A stretch of 64,000 bases of DNA from [Leptolyngbya] sp. JSC-1 (lineage in GTDB: Bacteria > Cyanobacteriota > Cyanobacteriia > Elainellales > Elainellaceae), in the NCBI GenBank assembly GCA_000733415.1, contig KL662191.1:4867350-4931349 (forward strand), read 5' to 3'. Every line of letters starts with the position of its first letter. Position 1 is the first letter of the stretch. Positions 35,114 to 43,722 of the stretch are shown here, one piece after another. Both the position numbers and the translations under genes were made by a program. The notes under the pieces were generated by a model that saw only the letters and a list, made by a program, of their open reading frames with translations, ran no database searches and was not told the origin of the DNA.

Positions 35114-36649
35114 ATGCTGAGTATTTTGATTTGGGCACCGATTCTAGGCGCAGTGCTGATTGCCTGTTTGCCTGAGGCGATTGTGACGCAACGCGCTCGC
35201 TCGATTGCCCTAGCCGTTTCCAGCATGGCCCTCCTCTGGTCGTTCTACATCGCCAGTCAGTTCAACCTGAGTGAGCCGGGATGGCAGTTTCAGGAATTCC
35301 TCCCTTGGATCGAGAGCTTGGGCCTAGGCTATCAGCTTGGGATGGACGGTCTTTCGATGCCGCTGGTGATGGTGAACAGTCTGCTGACTTGGCTGGCTAT
35401 TTTTAGTAGCGACCGGCAGATCAACCGGCCTCGGCTCTATTATGTATTGCTGCTGATTCTGGGCGGTGCGGTCGCGGGTGCATTTCTGTCCCAAAACCTG
35501 CTGCTGTTTTTCTTGTTCTACGAAGTCGAGCTAATTCCGCTTTACCTGATCATTGCAATCTGGGGTGGTGCAAGACGGGGCTATGCGGCAACCAAGTTTT
35601 TGATCTACACGGCGGTTTCGGGTGTGCTGATTTTAGCGGCCTTTTTTGGTCTATCGCTGCTGAGCGGTCACTCTAATTTTGATTACGACCTGTTGCGCTC
35701 CCAAACCCTGCCCTTGGCAACCCAGTTGATCTTGCTGATTACGCTGCTGATTGGCTTTGGCATCAAGATCCCGATCGTACCGCTGCATACCTGGCTGCCC
35801 GATGCTCACGTAGAGGCTCCGACTCCGGCTTCGGTGTTGCTGGCAGGCGTCTTGCTGAAGTTGGGCACCTATGGTCTGCTCCGATTTGGCTTAGGTTTAT
35901 TTCCCCAAGCTTGGCAAACCATTGCCCCTGGTTTGGCGGCGTTAGCAGTGGTCAGTGTGCTCTACGGTTCCTTTGCGGCGATTGCTCAAACGGACATGAA
36001 GAAAATTGTGGCCTACAGTTCGATTGGCCATATGGGCTACATCATATTAGCGGCAGCGGCTGCAACTCCCTTGAGCCTGATTGGTGCCATTGCTCAGATG
36101 ATCAGCCACGGCTTGATCTCGGCCCTGCTATTTTTGCTGGTGGGTGTGGTCTACGCCAAAACCGGCACGCGGGATATCAACGTACTGCGGGGATTGCTCA
36201 CGCCTGAACGCGGTTTGCCTGTGGTTGGCAGCTTGATGATTGCTGGAGCAATGGCGAGTGCAGGCATTCCCGGCATGATGGGCTTTATTGCGGAGTTTAT
36301 TGTCTATCGCAGCAGTTTTGAGGTGTTTCCAGTGCAGACGCTGCTGTGCATGGTGGGTACCGGCCTGACTGCCGTCTACTTCTTGATCATGATCAACAAG
36401 GTCTTCTTTGGTCGCCTGCCCGAAAGTCTGGCCAACCTACCGCGCGTGCGCTGGCAAGACCGCATTCCTGCCGTAATTGTCACGATGCTGATTATCTTTT
36501 TTGGGGTGCAACCGAGCTGGATGGTGCGCTGGAGCGAAACTACTGCGACTACATTGGCAACCAATCAGGGTGGTTTACCAGCCTTTGCCGTTGCGCAGCC
36601 ACTTCCTAGTCCTGCTTCCCTGGTCACCTTGACTGATGTGGATGGCTAG
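35114..36649 (+). CDS. ndhD3: NDH-1MS subunit NdhD3
   Basis: A 511-residue antiporter-like subunit (NuoM/NdhD family) of the CO2-uptake NDH-1 complex. Conserved features: LGMDGLSMPLVM, FFLFYEVELIPLYLII with the functional membrane Glu, PIVPLHTWLPDAHVEAPTPA, and KKIVAYSSIGHMGYI. I chose ATG 35114 because AAGGAG at 35097-35102 is 11 bp before it. A GTG at 35102 in the same frame overlaps that motif. The gap after ndhF3 is about 150 bp. Confidence 0.95.
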   Translation: MLSILIWAPILGAVLIACLPEAIVTQRARSIALAVSSMALLWSFYIASQFNLSEPGWQFQEFLPWIESLGLGYQLGMDGLSMPLVMVNSLLTWLAIFSSDRQINRPRLYYVLLLILGGAVAGAFLSQNLLLFFLFYEVELIPLYLIIAIWGGARRGYAATKFLIYTAVSGVLILAAFFGLSLLSGHSNFDYDLLRSQTLPLATQLILLITLLIGFGIKIPIVPLHTWLPDAHVEAPTPASVLLAGVLLKLGTYGLLRFGLGLFPQAWQTIAPGLAALAVVSVLYGSFAAIAQTDMKKIVAYSSIGHMGYIILAAAAATPLSLIGAIAQMISHGLISALLFLLVGVVYAKTGTRDINVLRGLLTPERGLPVVGSLMIAGAMASAGIPGMMGFIAEFIVYRSSFEVFPVQTLLCMVGTGLTAVYFLIMINKVFFGRLPESLANLPRVRWQDRIPAVIVTMLIIFFGVQPSWMVRWSETTATTLATNQGGLPAFAVAQPLPSPASLVTLTDVDG

Positions 36650-36721
36650 CTTCCTAGCTCAGTTTGCTGTTCTTGATGCCTGCTTTGTTCCTATCGTTTC
36701 TCGTTTCCACGGGTTTCCACT

Positions 36722-37846
36722 ATGGTGATCGCAACTTCTCCCAAAACCCATCCGTTGGCTCACATTATCGAGCGGTTAGAACAGGGGGGTGCCCTGCTGC
36801 CGGAGTCGCCAGAAAATCTGGTGGAAGTGGTGGGCATCCTCAAAAGCTATGGCACAGTACTAGATGCCTATCAAATCAACCTGACCTACATCGCAGAACA
36901 CCAATTTTTGGTACTGTTTCCCTTTTTCAAGTACTTCAATGGCGAAGTCACTCTGCAAAAGCTACTGAAGCACTGGTGGCACGACCGGATCAACTACGAA
37001 TTTTCCGAATACTGCATGAGAGCCATGTTCTGGCATGGGGCACAAGGCTTAGACACTTACCTGGATAGTCCAGAGTTTCGTCAGCGGGCCACCGCTGCAA
37101 TCCAGGCCAAGCTACGCGGTAATCTGTGGATGGGCGGCCTCAATCGCCTATTTCCAGAATTTTTGATCGAACAGGTGCGGCTGCTCTGCTACTACAGCGC
37201 TCTGGGCCAGTTCTGGAACGTGATGAGCCGCATGTTTCTCATCCTCTCGGATCGCTACGATCGCGGCGAAATTCGGTCGATTGCCGATGTGGTGGACCAT
37301 ATCCGCGAGGGTCTAGTGGAAGCAGCAGCGAAGCCGATTACCTATGCGGTGAACATCAAAGGTCAAACTTACGAAATTATCCCCCAATCCGTAGGGCTGA
37401 CCTTTTTAATGGATACGGCAGTTCCCTATGTGGAAGCCGTTTTCTTTCGGTCATTCCCCTTCTTTGGCACCGTCTCCTACAACGCTCAGGCGCATCAAAT
37501 CTCACCCAGTCAGGCCGACTTCAACTATGGAGCGCTCTACGCGGATCCCTTGCCGATTGGTGGAGCCGGCATTCCTCCCACGCTGCTGATGCAGGATATG
37601 GTGCACTTTGTGCCGCCCTATTTGCAGGAAGTTTACATGCGCAGTATCCGGGGCCAGGACGATCTGCGCGTGAAGATTTGCGAAAGCTTCCAAAAGTCGA
37701 TGTTTTGCGTCACGACCGCTGCCATTCAAGGCTTGGCTCCCTATCCCCTCACCACCACCGATCCGGAGCAACGGCAGGCAAATCGCACCTATCTAGAGCA
37801 GTGGATGGATCGATTTGTGAATTCTCGTTTACAGGCTGTAAATTAA
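36722..37846 (+). CDS. cupA: CO2 hydration protein CupA (ChpY)
   Basis: A 374-residue protein of the CupA/ChpY family, which binds the NdhF3-NdhD3 arm of NDH-1MS and converts CO2 to bicarbonate on the cytoplasmic side, acting as a redox-driven carbonic anhydrase. It contains family blocks such as LKHWWHDRINYEFSEYCMRA, LRGNLWMGGLNRLFPEF and FRSFPFFGTVSYNAQAHQ. No membrane segment or signal peptide is seen. It is third in the operon, 72 bp after ndhD3. The small partner gene cupS often follows, but here a 9-bp repeat and the convergent ftsW come next. Confidence 0.95.
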   Translation: MVIATSPKTHPLAHIIERLEQGGALLPESPENLVEVVGILKSYGTVLDAYQINLTYIAEHQFLVLFPFFKYFNGEVTLQKLLKHWWHDRINYEFSEYCMRAMFWHGAQGLDTYLDSPEFRQRATAAIQAKLRGNLWMGGLNRLFPEFLIEQVRLLCYYSALGQFWNVMSRMFLILSDRYDRGEIRSIADVVDHIREGLVEAAAKPITYAVNIKGQTYEIIPQSVGLTFLMDTAVPYVEAVFFRSFPFFGTVSYNAQAHQISPSQADFNYGALYADPLPIGGAGIPPTLLMQDMVHFVPPYLQEVYMRSIRGQDDLRVKICESFQKSMFCVTTAAIQGLAPYPLTTTDPEQRQANRTYLEQWMDRFVNSRLQAVN

Positions 37847-37854
37847 TCAGACTC

Positions 37855-37881
37855 AGTCATCAGAGTCATCAGAGTCATCAG
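37855..37881. repeat. three 9-bp tandem repeats after cupA
   Basis: AGTCATCAG occurs three times in direct succession, starting 8 bp after the cupA stop. No stem-loop terminator is evident between cupA and the convergent ftsW. Confidence 0.8.
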
Positions 37882-37965
37882 ACTCAATCAAACGATCACT
37901 GGAGGCATTTTGCTCACGGCTACCCTAGATCTATCCGTCAGAAGAAGAAGAATGAGATGGAGCTA

Positions 37966-39144
37966 TCACTGTTCTTCTAGTTGAACGTTTTGGTTGAGCG
38001 CCAGCACTTCAGCGCTGGTGTTTTCTCTGGCAACCCGCACCAGCAGCCCAGCCGCAACCAAGCTGGCAATCATCGAGCTGCCGCCATAGCTAAACAAAGG
38101 AAATGGCAAACCCGTAGTTGGTAGTGCCCCGGTTGCCACGCCGATATTCAGCAGCGATTGCCCTACCATCAAGATCATGATGCCAATAGCTACCAAACGA
38201 TGCACTGGATTGTAGGCTCTAATCGCTACCTGCAACGCCAGCGTTGCATAGGTGGCGAGCATTAGGAATAATAACAAGCAGCCGACAAAGCCAAATTCCT
38301 CAGCAAACACTGAGAAAATAAAATCTGTGTATTGAATCGGCAGATAAAATAGCTTCTGCTGCGATAGCCCAAACCCCGTTCCCCAAAAGCCACCCGAACC
38401 AATCGCCAGCAGGCTCTGTACCAACTGATAGCCATCTTCTTGCGCATCAACCCAAGGATTCAGGAACGAGGTCAACCTACGTCGTTGATAGGTCTTGATG
38501 CTGACACTCACCACTGCTACGAGTACACCTGCCCCAGCCGCCGTTCCTAAATAGCGGTAGGGCATTCCTGACGCCAGAGCCAGCAACCAGATGATGATGC
38601 CGCACAATGCCGCCGTGCTCAGGTTCGGCTGAACCAGAATTCCGCCCAGGATGATCATAAAAATGCCGAGCCACGTCAAGCGCACGGTCCAGGAGAGCCG
38701 GTCCCACTGCCCAAACACACGCGCCCCCTGCAATACCAAAAACGGCTTGATCATCTCTGAGGGCTGAATCGCCGCAGGTCCAATCACCAGCCAGCGCGTC
38801 GCTCCATTCACCGTTGTGCCAATTCCCGGAATCAGCGTCGCCAAGATCAGCCCCAGGAAAATCATGATGCCCCAGTCAGCCAAACCCAGCGCATAGCGCA
38901 TCGAAGAGTGGACCAGGATGTTGAAGCACGTCAAGCCCAGAAAAATCCAGACGAGCTGACCTTTGAAGAAATATAGGTTATCCCCCCGCTCGGCACCGGC
39001 TGCCACGTAGGACGCCGAAAACATCACGACTAACCCGACTGACAGCCACAAGAAAGTTAACCAGCGCAGGGCACGCGCCTCAAATGACCAGGTTTGAGCC
39101 GAGGGATCATAAAACGGCAATAGGAAGCGAACGATTGAAGCCAT
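37966..39144 (-). CDS. ftsW: FtsW/RodA family SEDS glycosyltransferase, probably FtsW
   Basis: A 392-residue membrane protein with about ten spans, a SEDS peptidoglycan polymerase. Motifs: GTTVNGATRWLVIGPAAIQPSE (the Asn-Gly-Ala-Arg-Trp and QPSE blocks) and the C-terminal FPLFSYGGSSMIA. The SYGGSS motif and the early WLSVGLVVMFSAS helix favour FtsW (division) over RodA (elongation), but this is not certain. It is convergent with cupA and divergent from the pseudogene pair. The start ATG is at 39144. Confidence 0.85.
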   Translation of the reverse strand: MASIVRFLLPFYDPSAQTWSFEARALRWLTFLWLSVGLVVMFSASYVAAGAERGDNLYFFKGQLVWIFLGLTCFNILVHSSMRYALGLADWGIMIFLGLILATLIPGIGTTVNGATRWLVIGPAAIQPSEMIKPFLVLQGARVFGQWDRLSWTVRLTWLGIFMIILGGILVQPNLSTAALCGIIIWLLALASGMPYRYLGTAAGAGVLVAVVSVSIKTYQRRRLTSFLNPWVDAQEDGYQLVQSLLAIGSGGFWGTGFGLSQQKLFYLPIQYTDFIFSVFAEEFGFVGCLLLFLMLATYATLALQVAIRAYNPVHRLVAIGIMILMVGQSLLNIGVATGALPTTGLPFPLFSYGGSSMIASLVAAGLLVRVARENTSAEVLALNQNVQLEEQ

Positions 39145-39345
39145 GCCGGATTGACGATAATGAGATGGAAACTAGATGCAGCAACTCGCAGGATTCCAGG
39201 TTGACCAACCAAGACAATAGCTTAGTAAGACAGCCTTTTGCAGAAGATGCCTCCATAGGGTAGCTCAAGTCTAAGGATTTTGATCCAGCCCCGAATTAAA
39301 GTTATTCAAACTTACTTGTGGATTTGTCGATAAGAGCCGCCTTCT

Positions 39346-39970
39346 ATGCCTAGAGCAACGATTATTCAACCCGATCAGTCCTACACCTTTGCCGCCTACT
39401 TCAAACTCGACTTTGCTCCGCAAGATATTTTGGCCTATTTCAACGTTTCTCTTCAACGTCGCTCTCTCAAGTTACCTCGTTACTCTGGCACCCTGGATCG
39501 CCTCACCGACTTAACTACCCGAATCGAAGAAAGCCTTCCTCGTCTGAGCTGACCAGTGAGATGGCACGACGAGAATTCTTGATTGCACCTGTGTTGATGG
39601 ATGTGCTGCACTATACTCAGGCACCCTCAACGTGGAGTATCCTGTTGCCGTTGGCAACCAACTCAAAGGCTCACTGGACTACTTGCTCCAAACTCACCAG
39701 ACATTTCCCGTGATAGAGGCGAAAAATGAAGATCTAGAACGAGGTTTTGTTCAGCTTGCCATCGAACTCATCGCCCTCGATCAATGGATAGACTCCGAAT
39801 AACCGATCTTGCAGGGGGCAATTTCAACCGGAACGATCTGGCAGTTTGGTCAGTTTGATCGGCAGTCTCGTGAAGTAACTCAAAATCTCGATCTCTACCG
39901 AGTTCCCGCTGATTTAGAAGATCTGTTGCGAGTTCTAGTCGGAATTCTGGAACCCTATAGAGAGGTTTAG
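39346..39970 (+). pseudogene. decayed PD-(D/E)XK nuclease-like gene
   Basis: A single ancestral protein can be followed across three frames. 39346-39552 encodes SYTFAAYFKLDFAPQDILAY and more in the first frame. The next part (EMARREFLIAPVLMDVLHYT) is read one frame away from about 39545. From about 39620 the frame changes again (LKGSLDYLLQTHQTFPVIEAK). Then an in-frame TAA at 39800-39802 interrupts it, after which ILQGAISTGTIWQFGQFD and a matching C terminus continue in the same frame to TAG at 39968-39970. The PVIEAK motif and its spacing resemble the catalytic E-x-K of restriction-like nucleases found in cyanobacterial accessory genes. At least two frameshifts and one nonsense change mean it should be inactive. 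Confidence 0.8.
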
Positions 39971-39979
39971 CTGTGAGGA

Positions 39980-40216
39980 ATGGCACGGCAAGTTGTTAAA
40001 TGTTGCTGCTTTAACTGTTGCCCTTGCCCAATACAATTTGTGCCGAGGGCAAGTTGGAACCATCGTTGAGATATTGGCAAGTGGCACAGCCTTTGAGGCT
40101 GAATTGAGGTTGAATCCAGCGATCGCAATGGACGGATCTATGAATCGATTAAGTTACGTCCAGAGCGAATCATGGTTTTGCATGTTGAGCCGGCAACAGC
40201 CGAGCAAACCCTTTAA
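39980..40216 (+). pseudogene. decayed DUF4926-type gene
   Basis: Fragments in different frames together match DUF4926-type small proteins: start ATG 39980 (MARQ), then LLNVAALTVALAQYNLCRGQ in the next frame, then, after about 40104, SSDRNGRIYESIKLRPERI in another. The stop is TAA 40214-40216. The second shift coincides exactly with an 11-bp tandem duplication (TTGAGGCTGAA at 40093-40103, TTGAGGTTGAA at 40104-40114). Removing one copy joins the frames (AFEVESSDRNG). It follows the nuclease-like pseudogene closely, suggesting a former small accessory cassette. Confidence 0.75.
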
Positions 40217-40392
40217 CAACAACTTTAAGAGGATGCCCGAAAAGTGCGTCAAGGCTCACCCCTCCCACTCTTCAAACACCCTCTCAAATTTCTCTCAAAC
40301 GTTGAGATTTTGCTTGTTAGATTTTGCTTGACGCCGTCAGCCAGAGCTGAAATTCGTCTAGATAGATCCAAATAAACAAGAGCTAAATAGAA
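40217..40392. other. short intergenic stretch
   Basis: Holds the end of the apcC transcript on the minus strand. Nothing recognisable except GTTGAGATTTTGCTTGTTAG-type A/T-rich sequence. Confidence 0.4.
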
Positions 40393-40596
40393 CTACGCCA
40401 AGCCCGTATTGACTCCAGGCTTACCCGTCGCCAATTCAACCTTAACAATTTTGCCACCCATCTTCATGATGCGCTGCTGCTCCTTGAACCAGTTGTCGTA
40501 AGGAACTAGTTTGGTGAAGTAGGTGTTTTGCAGTTCCCGCTGAGTGCGAATCCGGGTTTGGCTAGGAACGCAAGCCGTGATTTTGAACATCCGCAT
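40393..40596 (-). CDS. apcC: allophycocyanin core small linker ApcC
   Basis: A 67-residue phycobilisome core linker (about 7.8 kDa) that binds inside the allophycocyanin trimer disc. It begins MRMFKITACVPSQTRI and ends with a Gly/Thr/Val-rich tail, as in other ApcC proteins. AAGGAG lies about 12 bp before the start. It is third after apcA and apcB on the same strand, with a 267-bp gap. Confidence 0.97.
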   Translation of the reverse strand: MRMFKITACVPSQTRIRTQRELQNTYFTKLVPYDNWFKEQQRIMKMGGKIVKVELATGKPGVNTGLA

Positions 40597-40783
40597 GGGG
40601 CCGTCACTCTCCTTGTAAACTGAAAAACTTCTGTTGAATTTAGACTTTTAGACGTTATCTAAAATCACTTCAGCTAATTACGCTAAGCCTGGGAATCTAG
40701 GGCCAATCTTAGACTGCCATAGCCGCCTTGAAACAGCCATCGACGATCTAACACTCACACCAGACTTCCCAGACTTCAACAAG

Positions 40784-40812
40784 TTTTGAGTTTTAAGTTT
40801 TGAGGTTTGAAT
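40784..40812. repeat. AAGTTTTGAG short repeat between apcC and apcB
   Basis: Words AAGTTTTGAGTTTTAAG and TTTTGAGGTTTGAA lie in the apcB-apcC gap on a minus-strand transcript. Such sequence could modulate RNA processing, but that is speculation. The rest of this gap shows no gene. Confidence 0.65.
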
Positions 40813-40863
40813 TAGATGGAGTTTGCGCCATCACTCAAGACTCAAGACCCATAACTCAAGGAA

Positions 40864-41349
40864 TTAGCTCAAGCCAGAGCAGATGTAATCGAGGTAAACG
40901 CCCATTTCCTTACCAGCATCAGCACCTACCAAGCTAGCGGTGACTTCTTTGATCGCCTGGATTGCTTGCACGGTAGCGGCAATGGGTACACCCAGCGAGT
41001 TGTAGGTTTCCTTCAAGCCGTTGAGCACGCGCTCATCCAGGATGGAAGGATCGCCAGCCAGCATGGCGTAGGTAGCATAGCGGAGGTAGTAGTCGAGGTC
41101 GCGGATGCAGGCTGCATAGCGACGGGTGGTGTACATGTTGCCACCGGGACGGGTGATGTCAGAGTACAGCAGAGACTTAGCCACTGCTTCCTTAACGATA
41201 GCAGCCGCATTAGCGCTGATCGCCGTTGCAGCCCGAACACGCAGCTCACCGCTGGAGAAGTAGCTCTTGAGCTTGTCCATAGCGGTGCTGTCCAGGTACT
41301 TGCCCTGAACGTCAGCAGAGTTGATAACAGAGGTAATTGCGTCTTGCAT
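40864..41349 (-). CDS. apcB: allophycocyanin beta subunit ApcB
   Basis: A 161-residue phycobiliprotein of the phycobilisome core. The bilin-binding Cys lies in YAACIRDLDYYLRY (about residue 81). MQDAITSVINSADVQGKYLD is the usual N terminus. It pairs with ApcA to form the core trimer. AAGGAA lies upstream of the start. It is cotranscribed with apcA (111-bp gap with repeats). Confidence 0.98.
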   Translation of the reverse strand: MQDAITSVINSADVQGKYLDSTAMDKLKSYFSSGELRVRAATAISANAAAIVKEAVAKSLLYSDITRPGGNMYTTRRYAACIRDLDYYLRYATYAMLAGDPSILDERVLNGLKETYNSLGVPIAATVQAIQAIKEVTASLVGADAGKEMGVYLDYICSGLS

Positions 41350-41387
41350 GATTTTGATTCCTTAGATCAAGTCGTTGTCCACAGTTA

Positions 41388-41425
41388 AAAAAGTTTTAAG
41401 TTCTAAGTTTTAAGTTTTGAATTGA
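41388..41425. repeat. AAGTTTTAAG/TTTTGAATTGAG short repeat between apcB and apcA
   Basis: Repeated AAGTTTTAAG, AAGTTCTAAG and AAGTTTTGAA words fill the apcA-apcB gap, in the same style as at 40784-40812. The run lies inside the presumed apcA-apcB transcript. Confidence 0.65.
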
Positions 41426-41460
41426 GTTAACTCAAAACCCAACACTCATCACTCAGTCTT

Positions 41461-41946
41461 TTACTGCATTGCACCGATGACGTAGTCAAAGTAGGTGCCT
41501 GCTTCAGCAGCATCATCGCCAGACAACAAGGAGGTTGCAACGCTCTTCATGGCACGAACGCCTTCAGCCACTGCATCGATGGGAGTACCGAGGGACTTGT
41601 ACATTTCGCGCACGCCAACGATACCGATTTCTTCGATGGGAGTTACGTCGCCAGAAACCACTCCATAGGTGATCAGGCGGAGATAGTAGTCGAGGTCACG
41701 CAGGCAGGTAGCAGTCATTTCTTCGCCGTATGCGTTACCACCAGGGGAAACCACATCAGGGCGCTTTTGGAACAACTGATCGCCAGCTTGCTTAACAATC
41801 CGCTCGCGGGAATCAGTCAGAACCTGCGCAATCCGAAGACGACGCTCACCAGAGGTGACGAAGCCCTTGATCCGATCCAATTCACCGGGGCTTAGGTAAC
41901 GGGCCTCGGCATCAGCGTTCACGATTGACTTCGTGACAATACTCAT
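41461..41946 (-). CDS. apcA: allophycocyanin alpha subunit ApcA
   Basis: A 161-residue phycobiliprotein, the alpha subunit of the core. The bilin Cys is in MTATCLRDLDYYLR (about residue 81). Begins MSIVTKSIVNADAEARYLSPG, typical for ApcA. GGAGGA lies 41955-41960, giving a strong ribosome site. apcE is not adjacent in this window. Confidence 0.98.
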   Translation of the reverse strand: MSIVTKSIVNADAEARYLSPGELDRIKGFVTSGERRLRIAQVLTDSRERIVKQAGDQLFQKRPDVVSPGGNAYGEEMTATCLRDLDYYLRLITYGVVSGDVTPIEEIGIVGVREMYKSLGTPIDAVAEGVRAMKSVATSLLSGDDAAEAGTYFDYVIGAMQ

Positions 41947-41954
41947 CGATGGAT

Positions 41955-41960
41955 TCCTCC
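41955..41960 (-). promoter_or_regulatory. strong ribosome binding site of apcA
   Basis: GGAGGA on the minus strand, about 9 bases before the ATG at 41946. It supports the chosen start and fits the high expression of allophycocyanin. Confidence 0.8.
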
Positions 41961-42594
41961 GAAAAGCAAAATGTAACCAGAGATGATTAAACTTGCGTTC
42001 ACCATTGAGAATGACGGAATCTGAGGCAGTTAGAGCTACACCACAACCCAGGTGAATTCGTTTGGCTGCTAGCTCCGCTCAAATCTGACATCCTTGCCAA
42101 CTTGACTTTACAGCTTGACATTTCTGCCAAATGTGATAGGAATTTGCAACCTGCCTCGACCCTTCATCCGCGGAATATGGTCTGAACACAGCCATCTTCC
42201 GGAAACATTTTCCGGCATTCAGTTCACATTCTTAGGCGGTTCGCAATATTTTGTAACAATATTCCTCAGACAACGCGTCAACGACGTTAATCAAGTTTTC
42301 AAATAGTTACAAATACCCATCAAGATTGTTCTGGGACTTTCTAGAGGTTGCCGTCCCCACTCTGGCAATCAATCTTGACCATCAACCTGATCATCAACCC
42401 TGCTAATTCACTTTTGTTAACCCAGAGCTAAACCTGATCTAAACCTGGCAGCTTACGGCTATACCTCTGAATCGGATGCGGCAACAGCGAGAACTGCGGG
42501 AATACTAGATGCCAACCCTAGAACTTACTAGAACTTATTCAGTCAACTTGCTCGATGTCTAAACATCAAGCCATTCCTTGTTGAACTCAGCGCA

Positions 42595-42633
42595 GTTGAA
42601 CCAATTAGTTGAACCAATTAGTTGAACCAACTA
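42595..42633. repeat. three 13-bp tandem repeats
   Basis: GTTGAACCAATTA twice, then GTTGAACCAACTA, just before the GT2 gene. It makes the N-terminal part of the open frame at 42622 (TTG start) doubtful as coding. Confidence 0.85.
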
Positions 42634-42711
42634 GAAGACTTGTCGAACTTGATTGAATCGACTTGCGGAACCATACAGCCGAACTATCCAAAAGCAGCCA
42701 GTAATCAGGAC

Positions 42712-43671
42712 ATGATGGACTTTACCGTCGCAATTCCAACCTATAACGGCGAACAACGCTTGCCCGATGTTTTGAGGCGATTACAAACCCAAACTGGGCT
42801 TGAGGCAGTCAATTGGGAGGTTTTGGTTGTAGACAACAACAGCCAGGATCAGACTGCCGCAATTGTTGAAGCGTTTCAGACGACATTTTCCTGCCCACTC
42901 CGCTATTGCGTAGAACGCCAGCAGGGTGCTAGCTATGCTCGCCAACGAGCGGTCCGAGAGGCCCACAGCGAGTTGATCGGATTTCTCGACGATGACAATT
43001 TGCCCGATCCAGGCTGGGTGTTGGCGGCCTATCAGTTTGCCCAACAGCATCCGCAAGCTGGTGCCTACGGCAGCCGAATTACTGGCGAGTTTGAAGTGGA
43101 ACCACCGGCTCATTTTCAACGCATTGCCCCCTTTATGGCGATTGTAGAGCGAGGTTCCCAACCCCATCGCTATGAGCCTGAGAAAAAGCTACTGCCCCCT
43201 TCGGCTGGGTTAGTGGTGCGCAAACAAGCTTGGCTGGCTCATGTACCAGAGCAAACCCTATTGAACCGTTTGCACTTCAAGCGATCTGACGGCAATGATT
43301 GCAGTGAAGATATCGAGGCATTGTCCTACATTCAGCAGTCGGACTGGGAGATTTGGCACAATCCTGAGATGCGCATTGCGCACAAAATTCCGGCTTGGCG
43401 ATTAGAGCGTCACTATTTGCTGCCGCTATTTCGCAGTATTGGTTTAAGTCGCTGTGCGACGCGCCTAGTGAGTATGAAACCCCAGGAACGCTGGTGGATG
43501 ACAACAGCCTATATGGTCAGCGATTTGCGGCGGGTAGTTTTGCATATGCTCAAATATCACGCTCAGTTCAAGACTGATCTAGTCGCTGCCTGTGAGCTAG
43601 AACTTTACTTTGGTATTTTGATTAGTCCGTTCTATTTATTAGCTCAGCGCCTCTCAAAAGAGATTGACTGA
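42712..43671 (+). CDS. GT2 family glycosyltransferase (HpsE-like)
   Basis: A 320-residue GT-A fold glycosyltransferase of family 2. It has TVAIPTYNGEQRLPDVL for nucleotide binding, the Asp in VLVVDNNSQD, and the DDD metal motif (GFLDDDNLPDPGW). A C-terminal region with basic and hydrophobic patches (YHAQFKTDL to LYFGILISPFYLLAQ) suggests membrane contact. It resembles HpsE-type enzymes used for hormogonium polysaccharide in filamentous strains, but the acceptor is unproven. I chose ATG 42712 (AGGA just upstream), with ATG 42715 also possible. An upstream in-frame TTG at 42622 begins within the 13-bp repeats and is unlikely. A second GT2 gene follows after 51 bp. Confidence 0.8.
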   Translation: MMDFTVAIPTYNGEQRLPDVLRRLQTQTGLEAVNWEVLVVDNNSQDQTAAIVEAFQTTFSCPLRYCVERQQGASYARQRAVREAHSELIGFLDDDNLPDPGWVLAAYQFAQQHPQAGAYGSRITGEFEVEPPAHFQRIAPFMAIVERGSQPHRYEPEKKLLPPSAGLVVRKQAWLAHVPEQTLLNRLHFKRSDGNDCSEDIEALSYIQQSDWEIWHNPEMRIAHKIPAWRLERHYLLPLFRSIGLSRCATRLVSMKPQERWWMTTAYMVSDLRRVVLHMLKYHAQFKTDLVAACELELYFGILISPFYLLAQRLSKEID

Positions 43672-43722
43672 AATATCAGCTGCGACTTCATTTCTTCATT
43701 TCTAGATTTTTGGCTGCATATC

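Larger units (their letters stand above)
41947..42711. other. apcA upstream region
   Basis: About 765 bp without a supported gene. It includes the apcA ribosome site (GGAGGA on the minus strand, 41955-41960), a perfect hairpin at 42199-42215 (CCGGAAA-cat-TTTCCGG) and a three-copy 13-bp repeat at 42595-42633. The apcA promoter should lie here, but I cannot point to its boxes. Confidence 0.5.

Noticed and set aside
37910..37984. 25-codon TTG frame with GGAGG before it, after cupA
   Set aside because: It overlaps the ftsW end and shows no match to CupS or other known protein. Kept only as a note.
42622..42711. TTG-started extension of the GT2 gene
   Set aside because: It begins in the 13-bp tandem repeats. 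ATG at 42712 with AGGA upstream gives a normal GT2 start.
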